Shown: positions 48,904 through 60,570 of the stretch, one piece after another
How the letters are laid out: the number at the start of each line of letters is the position of its first letter
How positions within the stretch are numbered: position 1 is the first letter of the stretch
From: Fistularia commersonii
Lineage: Eukaryota; Chordata; Actinopteri; Syngnathiformes; Fistulariidae
Length of the DNA stretch: 64,000 nt
Direction of reading: 5' to 3'
Assembly: GCA_037954325.1 (NCBI GenBank)
Contig: JBBMNZ010000035.1
Coordinates: 9,598,501 to 9,662,500, forward strand
Translations under genes and position numbers: made by a program
Notes under the pieces: model-generated
Seen by the model: only the letters and a program-made list of their open reading frames with translations
The model's database searches: none
What the model was told of the DNA's origin: nothing

Positions 48904-49854
48904 TTTGTGTGTGTGCACAAGCATGATATATTTATACACATACTGTTTTTTTGTTTTGTTGTTTTTCTTCTTGTTACTTAAAAAAAGTTAATCAACTACA
49001 ATAAATTCATAATGAAAACACAGCCATTTGGGAAAAAGCAGCAACATAGCTATGGTGACCTGCAGTGTGTCCTGAAAATATTCAAATCAAAAATCCCACC
49101 ATAACTCATCAGAGAAAAGGAAGTAAACTAGATTTCCATTTTTTTCTTTGACTTACCCCTTCACCTATGTAACTTGTCCCCTAATGTATGCCTAAATGTC
49201 ATATTAATTTTGTCCACTAATCATTGCACATCTCCTACATGAGACTTTACTTGGAAAGGGCCTTTTGGGAAATGCACTGGCCCCATTGTCAGATCCCTTC
49301 AAGAGTTGAATGACCATTTTTCCGTCTTGCATATCTGCAGTGTTGCTGTGGGGGAAAACAAACCTGAGTCGATGTGAATTACATGGGCAATAACAAATAC
49401 TCTGCAACGTCTGTTTATTTGGAATCTTGGTATTCCTCTGCGCAGTTAAGAATAATCTTGCATGCAGTGGAGTTCAACACAAGGTAATTACAGATTCATA
49501 GATATTGATCAACAAATTCTAGCATCCCCAGATATGTCCAATCTATTTGTACGTGAGGGCAATAAAAAACATTATTACTTTATTATATACTTTAATTATC
49601 TTTAAAGGATCTTGATGTGGTAGTCACAAGGAAGTAATAACGATTCAATCAGTAAACTATACCACAAGAATGTATCAGTACACAACATTTTCTTAACATG
49701 TTTGAAGCTGCTGAAAAATGCCATTGACCTATTTCCCTAAATTTTGCATGACATAACAATAAAGGTGTAACAGCTCTATGCTATGCAGTTGTCATTTGTG
49801 TTTACTATGCTTACATATGCCCAGTGAGCGGTTTTGACTTTTTTTAAACCAAGA

Positions 49855-52680
49855 GATGAAGCAGAGAGAGAAGAGGAAAGGCAAGAGTCTGGGATTGAGA
49901 GCAGGGACTTTGAGTATTGGGACTATTACAGGTAAAGGTAGAGAGTTGGCCAGCATGATGCAGAGAAGGAAAGTGGAAAGTGGATTTACTGTGTGACCAG
50001 GAGACCTGGTGGAAAGGTAATAAGGATAGAAGCTTAAGAGCAGGCTTTAAGTTGTACTATCGTGGTAATGACAGGATGAGAAATTGAGTAAGAGTTATCT
50101 TTAAGGAGGAATGTATGAGAAATGTTCTGGAGGTGAAAAGAACGTCAGATAGACTTATGGGTCTCACACTGGTTATTGAAGGTGTGATGCTCAATGTTGT
50201 TAGTTGCTATCTCCCGCAGGTGGAATGTGAGTTAGAGGAGAAGGAAAAGTTCTCAAATGAGTTAGACTAAACAATGCAGAATATTCCCAAATATGAGAGA
50301 ATGGTAATTGATACAGATTTCAATGGACATGTTGGTGCGGGCAATAGAGGGAATGAAGAAGTGATGGGTAGATTTGTTATACAGTATAGGAACGCAAAGG
50401 GACAGTTGGTGGTATACTTTGCAAAAAGGATGGTAATGGCTGTAGTGAACACTTTTTTCCAGGAAGACAGGAACATAGGGTAACCTATAGGAACAGAGGT
50501 AGGAGCATGCAGTTGGACTACATGTTGTATAGACAAGGTAACCTGAAAGGGATCAGTGACTGCATAGATAGTAGTTGTAGGTGAGAGTGTAGCCAGACAG
50601 CGTAGGATATTGGTTTGTAGGATGACTCCAGTGCCATGGAAGATCAAGGGGACAAAGGCAGAGCAGAGGACAAAGTGGTGGAAGCTGAAAAGGGAGGAGT
50701 ATTGTATGGTTTTCAGGGAGGAGTTGAGTAAGGCTCTGGGTGGTCACGGAGAGCTTCCAGATGATTGGACAACTACAGCTTGTGCTATCAGGGAGACAGG
50801 TAGGAGAATACTTGTTGTATCATCTGGAGGGAAAGTAGATAAGGACACTTGGTGGGGGAATGAGGAAGAACAGTAAATACAGAGAGAGCGATAAAGAAGA
50901 AGTACACTGAGAGGTACACTGAGAGGACTGAAGAGAACAGACAGGAGAGCAGAAAGATACAGCTAGAGCAAAAATAGAGGTATTAAAGGCAAAACAAAAG
51001 GCGTATGATGACTTGTATGCTTGATCAGACAGTAAGGAGGGAGAGAATGATGTATACAGGTTAGAGAAACAGAGATAAAGATGGAAAGGATGTACAGCAG
51101 GTCCTGGTGATTAAGGATAGAGAGGGAAATGTATTGAAGGATGCTAGAAGAGTGATTGGACGATGGAAAGAGTACTTTGTAGAGTTGATGAATGTGGAAA
51201 ATGAAAGAGGCAAGGGTAGAAGAGGTGACTATTGAAGAGCATAAAGTAGCAGAGATTAGTAAAAATAAAGTGAGGAAGTCATTGAAGAGGATGAAGAGTG
51301 GAAAGGCTGTTGGTCCTGACAATATACCCAGTGAGGTGTGTAAGTGTCTGTAAGAGGCAGCGTTTGAGCTTCTGGGTAGATTATTCTACACAGGATCTTA
51401 GAGAGTGAGAATATGCCTGAGGAATGGAGAAGTGTGATGGTGCCCATTTTTAAGACGAAGGAGGATATGCAGAGTTGTGGTAACTATAGAGGGATAAAGT
51501 TGATGAGCCATACAATGGAGTTATAGGAAAGAGTAGTGGAGTCAGCATTTGTGAACAGCAGTATGGCTTCATCCCTAGAAAGAGTACTACAGATGCACTA
51601 TTTGCTTTGAGAATGCTAATACAGAAGTACAGAGGAGGCCAGAGGGAGCAGGATAGTGTTTGTTGTCCTAGAAAAAGCATATGACAGGGTGCCAAGAGAG
51701 GAGCTCTGGTATTGTATGAGGAAGTCTTGAGTGGCAGAGAAATATGTTAGACTGGTGCAGAAGATGTATGCTAGCTGTGAGAAAGTTGTGAGGTGTGCTG
51801 TAGGGGTAACAGAGAAGTTTAAGGTGGAGGTGGGACTCCATCAGGGATTAGCTCTGAGCCCCTTCCTGCTTGCAATGGTGATGAACAGGCTGACAGATGA
51901 GGCTAGACAGAAATCCCCATGGATCATGATGTTTGCGGATGACCTTGTGATCGGTAGTGAGAGCCGAGAACAGGATGAGGGAAATCGAAAGATGTTGGAA
52001 AAGAGAGGCTGGACAGGAGAGGAATGAAGATTAGTTGCAGCAAGACAGAATATACGTGTGTGAATGAGAAGAACCTGGGTGGAACGGTGAGGCTACAGGG
52101 AGATCAAGAAGTCGGAGGATTTCAGGCACTTGGTGGCAACAGTCAAGAGCAGCGAAGAATGTGGAAAAGAGGTGAAGAGACGGGTTGGAATGTTTGGAGA
52201 AAAGTGTCAGGGGTACTAGATGATAGAAGACTATAAGCTGGAATGAAAAGAAAGGTGTGCAAGACAGTGGTGAGACCAGTGATGCTATATGGCCTACAAA
52301 TAATGACAATAACGAAAAGACAAAAGGCAGAACTAGATGAAGATGCTAAGTTTCACGTTGGGAGTGACCAGGATGGATAGGTTCAGGAATGAGTCCATCG
52401 GAGGAACAGCACATGTTAGATGTTTTGGAGAGAATGTCAGATAAGCCAGACTGAGATGGTACGGTCATGTACAGAGGAGGGATGGTGAATATATTGGTGG
52501 CTGGATGCTAGAATTGGAGCTGCCAGGCAGGAGGTCTAAAGGAAGACCAAAGAGAAGATGTATGGATGTAGTGAGAGAGGGTATGAAGGAAGGTGGTGTG
52601 AGAGAAGAGGTTACAAAGAATAGGGTTCGACGGAGAAGATTGATTCACTGTGGCAACCCCTGAGGGGAAAAAAACAAAAA
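49855..52680 (+). mobile_element. RTE-like LINE, copy C, longest but frameshifted
   Basis: Same family and strand as copy A. The endonuclease is present from its start (GGGACTATTACAGGTAAAGG near 49919-49938) through a segment reading DFNGHVGAGNRGNEEVMG near 50317-50370. The linker and reverse transcriptase follow: QYGFIPRKSTTDA near 51560-51600, VGLHQGLALSPFLLAMVM near 51829-51880 and FADD at 51932-51943. The C-terminal segment ends with a GGCAACCCCTGAGGGG terminus near 52650. Many stop codons and frameshifts break the frame, so it is not active. The endonuclease nicks target DNA and the reverse transcriptase copies RNA there in working family members (established for non-LTR elements). Confidence 0.88.
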
Positions 52681-52974
52681 GAGGAGAGGAAAACGCTAAC
52701 AGGTATATCTGACTGTCGATCTGCCTGAATAAAGATGATTAAGTAGAAACATAAGTTTTAACTCACAAGTGAGATCAACTAAAACAGAACAAAGGGCCAA
52801 AACTAGACACCATTTTTGCAGTCTGTAATCAATAACCTGTAAAAAGGATATTGCATTTTTATATGTTCTGTTACCATTACTTATTTGGTAACATAAGAAT
52901 TAAATATATTGGTAAATAAAAACATTCTAGAAAAGGGCAAACGAATATGTGTGTCTAAAAGCTAAGGACCATCC

Positions 52975-54420
52975 ATCCACCCAAAACCACACTGCTCCTT
53001 CTGGATCCGAGGTGCAACGACCCAGCGGACCCTCCTCTCCAGCACCGCTGAATAGACCTTACAGGGTAGGCTGAGGAGTGTGATCCCCCTGAAGTTGGAG
53101 CACAACCACCGATCCCCCTTTTTAAAAAGGGGGATCACCACCCCAGTCTGCTAGTCCAGCGGCACTGTTCCCGATGTCCACACAATGCTGTGTGTCAGCC
53201 AGGACAGCCCTACAACATCCAGAGCCTTGAGGAACCCAAAACCGTCCAACTCCACCCCGGGGGGCCCTGTGACTGAGGAGTTTTTTGACTGCTCCAGCAA
53301 CGTCAGCCCCAGAAATAGTGTCCACTCCAGAGTCCCCCAGCTCAGGTCAACAGCGCTCCGCTCCCACTGTACACAGGTGTTGACAGAGCACTGCTTCCCC
53401 CACTTGAACCACCTGATGGTGGACTAGAATCTCTTCGAAGCCCTCCGAAGTCATTCTCTAAACTCCTCCCACGCCTGAGTTTTTGCCTCAGCAACCACTG
53501 AAGCCGCAAGTGTCTTGGCCTGCCGGTACTTGTCAGCTGCCTCCAGAGCCCCATGGGCCAGATTGGACTTATTCAGTGTATGGTCTGACTGGCATTCTTG
53601 AGGATGCCAGTCAGACCAAAGAACTGTGGTCTAAGGTGCATTGGTGCCAAGTGCACATCAGGACACTTATATCTGAACATAGTGTTTGTCCTGGACAATC
53701 CGTGATGAGCACAGAAGTCCAGTAACAAAGATTTCGGGAGCCGTTCCTCCCAATCACGCCCTTCCAAGTCACTGTCATTGCCAATGTAAGCGTTGAAGTC
53801 TCCCAGTAGAACAAGGAAGTCCCCAGTAGGAGCGCTCTCTAGCAGTCCCTCTCGGGACCCAAAGGAGGGTGGGTTAACTGAACTGCCTTTGGGTGCATAG
53901 CCACAAACTACCATCCGAACCCGTTCCCCCAAGGCAGAGGGAAGCTACCCTCTCGTCTATCAGGTTGAACCCCAATGTGCAGGTGCTTAGTCAGGGGTCA
54001 AACAACATGCCCACATATGCTTCTCACAGGGGGTAACTCCAGAGTGAAAAGGGTCCAGCACCTCTCAAGAGGCCTGGTTCCAGACCCCACGCTTTGCGTC
54101 GAGGTGAGTCCAACTATATCTCAGCAGAATCTCTTAGGTTCGCACACCAGCTCAGGCCACTTCCTCACCAGAGGGGTGACATTCCATGTCCCAAAAGCCA
54201 GCTTCTGCAGCTGGGGGTCGGACCACCGAGGTCCCGCTCACACTTCACCTAACCCTCTTGGCCCTTCCTATGGGTGGTAAGCCTAGAGGAAGAGGGATCC
54301 ATGTTGTCTTTTCGGACGATGCCCAGCTGAACCCCATTGGTGCAGGCCCGCCACCCGACGCTTGCCACAAAACCCCGCCCTGGCTCACACACACATTGGT
54401 CGGTTCTTTTTGGACGCGCA
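52975..54420 (-). mobile_element. Second type of non-LTR retrotransposon, 3'-truncated remnant
   Basis: Read on the minus strand from about 54420. A leader includes TGGAATGTCACCCCTCTGGT (near 54187). The endonuclease follows: VVCGYAPKGSS and FLVLLGDFNAYIGND near 53800-53900, with LLLDFCAHHGLSRTNTMF after it. Next is a region like the start of reverse transcriptase (SANTVYSGSG-like region near 53350-53400, then PLFKKGDRW-like and SNFRGITLLSLP-like sequence near 53060-53130). The catalytic core and 3' end are absent. Its motifs differ from copies A-C, so it is a different family; I do not name a clade. Frames are broken by stops and frameshifts. Confidence 0.82.
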
Positions 54421-55620
54421 TCTGAAAATAAAGAGAATATGTGATTTTTTTTGTTGTATCAGATGGACTGCAATGTTACAACATTTATTCATAAATAAAT
54501 AAAATTACCTTCATAAAAAGAGCAGTCCTTACAATATGGGGAATGGATTTCTTGCTCAAGGCTATGATGGCAAGAACTGCTGCAAAGACCTGCTCTTTTA
54601 TAGACTCTGGTTTATAAAGGCTCCATGTAACAGTTACCAACAAACACCATCTGTGTAATAAGCAGGTGCTTTGAACACTGCAGACCTCTGTTTATACAGG
54701 GTATATAGCTTACTATAAAAGCAGAAACCAAGTCCTCATGATGTAAAGAATTTTTTTTTTTTTTTTTTTTTTTTTGGTCAGGTAGGTTGATGTTTGTTTG
54801 TGTATGTGTAATGACCATATTGGATCATGGTCAGGATCAATTTTTAAACTTCATTGTAACCCCCAGCTCTTGCTTGTTTAACTTTCCTTTTATGGATTTC
54901 ACAGCCAAGTTGCAAATCACTTGAATGCAACTACAGTTTCCTTTCCCATCAATGAGATTAGATGAGAGGAGATGTACTTTAACCATCCCATGATTGGGAA
55001 ATTAAAATACTATCAAATATCCACTTGAGTAGTGTGTGTTTTAATGTGTTGCAAAAAATATATAGAATAGCAATTGCTGGATGTAAAGAAATGGAGAACA
55101 AAAAAAAATATCCATTTGCATCTAAGATGACATACTTAGCTTTACCCAAATGCAAGTTGTTCAACTCCTTAGTGCTGTTTTGTTAGTTTTTGTGATCTGA
55201 TAGTATTCAGAGAAATATTGGCAAAAAACTTTTTTGAGCAATATGAAGGAACACATTTGGATATGATATGATACAATTTCTGAAACTGAGATAGTACAGA
55301 ACATTAAACACCGGAGCTAGAACTGGCACAATCATTTTTTTATTTTTTTGGAGGCATCAAGGTGAGGATATTTTGACAAAGTAGAGACGCCTTGGCAGGT
55401 CTACACTTCCATTGATAAGGTTAAGGATTGAGGTGGAGCGTTGAGTACAGCTTGGCGTTTCGCTGCGGCACTCTTAAGATATTACTTCAATTAATGTCCT
55501 CACAGAGATAGCTGCATAAGCGCTTGTGTTTGTGTTAGAGAGGACAGGTTAGCGGTTTGAGCACCAGAAGGTGAGTAGGTGGTTTCTGAATGGCACCTCT
55601 GCAGCAAAGCCAAATACTTT

Positions 55621-55638
55621 CACATACACACACACACA

Positions 55639-55683
<45 letters not shown>
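55621..55683 (+). repeat. CA dinucleotide microsatellite
   Basis: (CA)n with TACA interruptions. Confidence 0.94.
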
Positions 55684-55685
<2 letters not shown>

Positions 55686-57251
55686 AAACACACTCATGCT
55701 GCTTCCATCCCCATCAGCATGATGAGCGGATGGAGGCTTTTAACTAATCACATCATCTAAAAGACGAGAACAGAGGCGAAGCGAATGCTTGAGGAACGGG
55801 AAGGAGAGAGAAAACAAGAGAAAGGTGAAGCGTTTCTTATGAATGAGTCATCCACTTTTTATTGCTTCACCTTTGTCTTCGTCTGCACCCCCCCAGCTTC
55901 ACCCACCCCGCTCAGGTCTTATCTCCTTCATATTGCACACTCAAGGTATTTGTAATCCGCTTATACTTGTTCAGCCTTCTTCTACATTGTAACTTGATAT
56001 GGGCCGTGCCCCATATGTGTGCCTGTAATAGATATAAGGTTACGGTATTACTGCGTTTACCACCTGCCGTCGCCTATCTGTGACTCCACACACACACATA
56101 CAAATACAGAGATGCACACTCAGACACAGATACATCCACAAGAATGGATCACGGAGTCCAGGTAAAAAGTTAAAATGTTGACGTATGGACGAGGACGGGA
56201 GGATGACGAGCAAAGATGGCCACCTGCAGGGTGAAAGGCAACAAAGAGGAACAACAGAGAATAAAAAAAATAAATCAAACACAGAATAGATATGCATTTA
56301 GTTTCCTCTAATTTCTTGTTAATTCATTAAATCTTTTCAGTGATCATCTTTGGGAGCAGTCCTTGAGGTGATGCTTGCTCTCCAAGTGGGTAAATATACT
56401 CCTACTATTAATGCTACTACTACTACCAGCACCAATAATGACAATAATAATAAATAAACTTTCTGCAAAAATACTCATTTCTCATATGACAGCTTGGAAA
56501 AAGACTGTAGGAATGCTGAGATGTGTAATCCTGTGCAAATATTAGAAAATATCTTGTTTGTAAGAATTTCAGGTGTATAATTAACACTGCTTAAACACTG
56601 TAGTATCTCGGGAGATCATGGCCTGTACTGTAGGAAGCAGTGTGAAAGACCTGTATAGTTTTTTTTTCCTCTTTTTTTATTCTACCTGAATTTTTGATGG
56701 AAAAATGGAAACAGGCAAGTAAACCAATGGGGTTTAATAGTTATATAATCACAAATATAAGCTTCTCTAGTAATGGGAGTGTGTCATTAAATTTAGGTAG
56801 AACAGCCTAGCATGTGTCACAACATGACATTTGTGCAAAATATTCCCATTTTTAGTATGGAACTTCAGCCTTATTCTTGTGCTTTCATCGAGCCTGTTTT
56901 TAATTATGCTCTTCGCCGATCACCAGCATCATTCATTTATTTTTGGATGCAATTAACATCCCAGCCCTGAGATCCGTAAAAATACTAAAATAAGAAAAAA
57001 AAGCAGAGAAAATAGGACATTTCCCAAAGGCCTCCTCGCTTACAGTTTCTAATCCTTTTTCCTGATTAGAATTAATATGTTTGCAGTTCCTTTTTAAAAT
57101 CAGTTTGTCACTCCTTTCATCGCTTGCAATCAAGTGGAACCTCTGAAACCGCAAGATCACTTTGAGCCGGAGGAACAGCGCCCTCTTTGTACTGTTTTTC
57201 CAGAAGAGAAGCTGACTCCAGGGGGTGGGGGCATTGGGGAAGTGGGGCTGG

Positions 57252-57252
<1 letters not shown>

Positions 57253-57307
<55 letters not shown>
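57253..57307 (+). repeat. TG dinucleotide microsatellite
   Basis: Uninterrupted (TG)n, 108 bases from the complementary (CA)n array at 57416. Confidence 0.95.
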
Positions 57308-57308
<1 letters not shown>

Positions 57309-57407
57309 CAGGATTTTCTTTTTGCTAGACAGCAAAGCTGCTCTGCATAGGAAAAGGGAATATCATAACCAGCTGGATTCAATCATGCCATGTTCACATA
57401 GTTATGT

Positions 57408-57408
57408 G

Positions 57409-57464
<56 letters not shown>

Positions 57465-57478
57465 CACACACACACACA
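57408..57478 (+). repeat. CG / CA dinucleotide microsatellite
   Basis: Short GCGCGC start followed by (CA)n with one CG interruption. Confidence 0.94.
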
Positions 57479-57825
57479 AACAAGCAAGTATAAGGTCTCT
57501 AATTGAAAACCTGTATTTGTTTCTATCCTGAGACTTTCTCTTAACACACAAACCACACACACTCCATAGCTTGATATGCCACGTGCATGCGAGATGCCTT
57601 TTGTGTGTATATCAGTGTCTTTGTGGGCCAGTGGGTGCAGGGGGGGGGCTGAAGTATTCCATTTTCTTTAATTATATTCAGTTATCTAAGGTACTTTAAG
57701 AAAGCCAGAGTAGTTCCAGGTTGCTCCTCTCATCATGAGATTGCAGGTCAGCTTGGGGCTGCATGATTTCAATCATTCTTTAGCAACATTATGAAATGTA
57801 GATAAATACATATTTATGTATTATA

Positions 57826-57829
<4 letters not shown>

Positions 57830-57874
<45 letters not shown>
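57830..57874 (+). repeat. AT dinucleotide microsatellite
   Basis: Uninterrupted (AT)n array. Confidence 0.94.
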
Positions 57875-57877
<3 letters not shown>

Positions 57878-58576
57878 CCAAACAAATCAAATACCTGTGT
57901 CATAATTCAGTGCCAGTGCTTTAATTTTACTGATACTTGAACAAAATGTTTGTATTTTTAATTGTTGCAAAGCAAGAATCTTATTGAAAAATAAGTTATA
58001 TGCACTGATTTTATATTGTATATTTTGAAGTAGAACCCCATTATTCATTAAAACTTGACATTACTCAATAACATAGCTGAGCGGCAATTGAAATGCAAAA
58101 TAAAAGTAAAGAATAAAGAGCTGATAAGGGTGTTTGTCTCACATCCCCGTCATCCAAGAGATCATTTGAATTAATATTGCATTTGTCAGACAACAACAGT
58201 GCAGTAAATCTGCACACGACTGTTGTGTGACGATATTTATTTTTGCTACGAAGTTTAAATTGGTTTTACTGCACATGCTCAGCAGAACCTTCTGCCGGTT
58301 TATGTTTGAATGCATGTATCTGTTTCATAACGTTGGTTCTCAAAAAAAAAAAAGAATGAATAAAAAGAACTTTGTCTGTGCTGGATGAATTTGGGGAGGG
58401 AAATTAAATGCAGTCCACCTACATGGACGGACTCTACAGCATGTCAGTAAGGAGTACAACCGGTGCTTAGGTGTGTGGGCTTTTGTTCATTTTGGACTGA
58501 CAGAGGAACAAATTTTGAACAGTTTGAAATACAGGTCCACTGGATGTTTTTTTGTGGCTGTGAAAATTTGTTCTTA

Positions 58577-58578
<2 letters not shown>

Positions 58579-58621
<43 letters not shown>
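58579..58621 (+). repeat. CA dinucleotide microsatellite
   Basis: Uninterrupted (CA)n array. Confidence 0.94.
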
Positions 58622-59527
58622 GGGCTCTTCTTTAAACAAAATAGATGAGGTATGTTACCATAGATGAGGTATGTTGGACAGAACATTTCCTGATATACTT
58701 GCATTCATTATTCTGTATTTATATAATAAAAACATTGCATTATAGCTATTTTTATGTTTGTATGTAGAGTGACCTTGCTCTATATTTTGTTCAAGTTACA
58801 GGTTTTTGCTGAAATTCTCGCACCAGTCCAAAAAGGCTGAGCTCAAGTTCAATACCCTGACAAGAAAGTGTTTGAACAAACAGGTTAAACTCTGTCGTCA
58901 TTCAAAACATTTATCTCATTTTCACATCAAGCTCTCCTTTCCACAATCTTTCAAATCCACAAACCTTATTTGGTTGTCAGCTTTCTATTTCCCTACTGTA
59001 TCGGCAGCTAAAAAGTTTCCCCATTTCTCTCCACTTCATCATACAGCCAAAGCACTCCAACAAGTTGCTTTCTCATCACTCAATCACCCATCACCACCTT
59101 TTTTCTTTTTTTTCCTGTTCTGTCATAAATAATCCCTCTTTATTCTCGCCTCTCTGTGAAACATGGAAACACGCAGTTCTTTAGGCTGCAGTCCACCGAG
59201 CCTGGCTGCTTTTGTTCTTCCTCTTTTAAGATATGACCAGTGATCCATCACTAAGAAGTGTGTATTTGGGTCACACAAAATGACTTAAAGCGAAGCCAGA
59301 GATTTAAAAGAAAGTGAAGAAATTACAATGACAAACATGGTAAATTTTGCTGGAAAAGTTCTTTAAGCACTTTTTTTGTCATTGGTGACAATTCCAAACT
59401 TCATCTCAATAGATGTATGAAATATAAAAGATTGGGTGGGATCCCTTCTCTTGGTTCAATTATTTTGGTATATTTTCATAATTTGATGCTGGAAAGGTAG
59501 TAATCTGCGTAGGTTTGCCCATGCTGC

Positions 59528-59530
<3 letters not shown>

Positions 59531-59588
<58 letters not shown>
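59531..59588 (+). repeat. TG dinucleotide microsatellite
   Basis: Uninterrupted (GT)n array. Confidence 0.95.
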
Positions 59589-59589
<1 letters not shown>

Positions 59590-60469
59590 TGAAAGAGTGA
59601 TAGTACGTTGCACTTAAACTCCAGGTGGGCATCATTTATCTTAAATGGTTTAGTCCGTCCCCCATATGATGATTGTAATCACAGTTATTTAGAATGGGCT
59701 GCACCCTGGTTGACAGGGTAATGCCTTACACATATGCATGTGCGCATGTGCGCAATTCTGCACGCGTGCGCGTGCGTGCATGCACACAACTATGGGGTAC
59801 ACTGGTCAAGATGATTACTGTTATTTTGCAGTCTAGCCAGGAGGTTGAAATGTCCGAACTCCCCTTAGATCACACACTGACACACGCATACACACAGACA
59901 CACACTCACACGCACACATGCACAGACATTGGGAGTAGGAGTTACGGTGCATTATCCACCATCAACTCAAATCCCCAAGCACTGAATAAAGGATTAAGAA
60001 AAAAGAGAGAATGGTATTTCTTTTTGTCTCTTTTTCTTTCTCTGGTTTTAAATTTTCACCTCACTGCGTTTCTTCCTCTTTAATTCTGCACTTGGCTTGT
60101 TTAAGCTAATCTGTCTCTCTGTCTCTCTTACTTTCACTACCCCCTCTTTGTCTCTCTCTCCCCCTGTTTTCTCTCATACTTTCATTTCCACCTCTCATTC
60201 TCTGAGGTTGTGAACTTGCCCAGTAGGGGTCCCGTACAAAGAAATGAAAGGGCTTAAGGATCCATGTCTCTGGTGTATGCACGCGCGCCCACGCACACAC
60301 CCACACACACACGTGCAAACACTCACAGAAAAACCACAAACACTAACACATTCGCACATACTTGCTCTCAGTAGGTCAAATGCGTGGTGTTTAATTGGTG
60401 GGAAGAGCTGAACTCGCACCAAAATATACATGCATACATTCATACATACCTCCCTCTCTGCCTGTCGAT

Positions 60470-60570
60470 AGCACACACATACATACATGAACACAAATGC
60501 ACACACACACACACATGCACACGCACACACACACACACCTACATGCATGCATGCGCGCACACATACACAT
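60470..60570 (+). repeat. CA-rich imperfect microsatellite
   Basis: CACA blocks interspersed with CATA, CATG and CACG units. The open frames here encode His/Thr-rich artefacts. Confidence 0.85.

Larger units (their letters stand above)
44151..49854 (+). other. tenm3: Intron after the fourth tenm3 coding exon, middle part
   Basis: No gene recognised. Holds CA-rich stretches (45015-45150, 45250-45303) and the microsatellites and repeat fragment listed separately. Confidence 0.6.

Noticed and set aside
57187..57531. Open frame rich in Cys-Val and Thr-His repeats
   Set aside because: It spans TG and CA microsatellites; low-complexity artefact.
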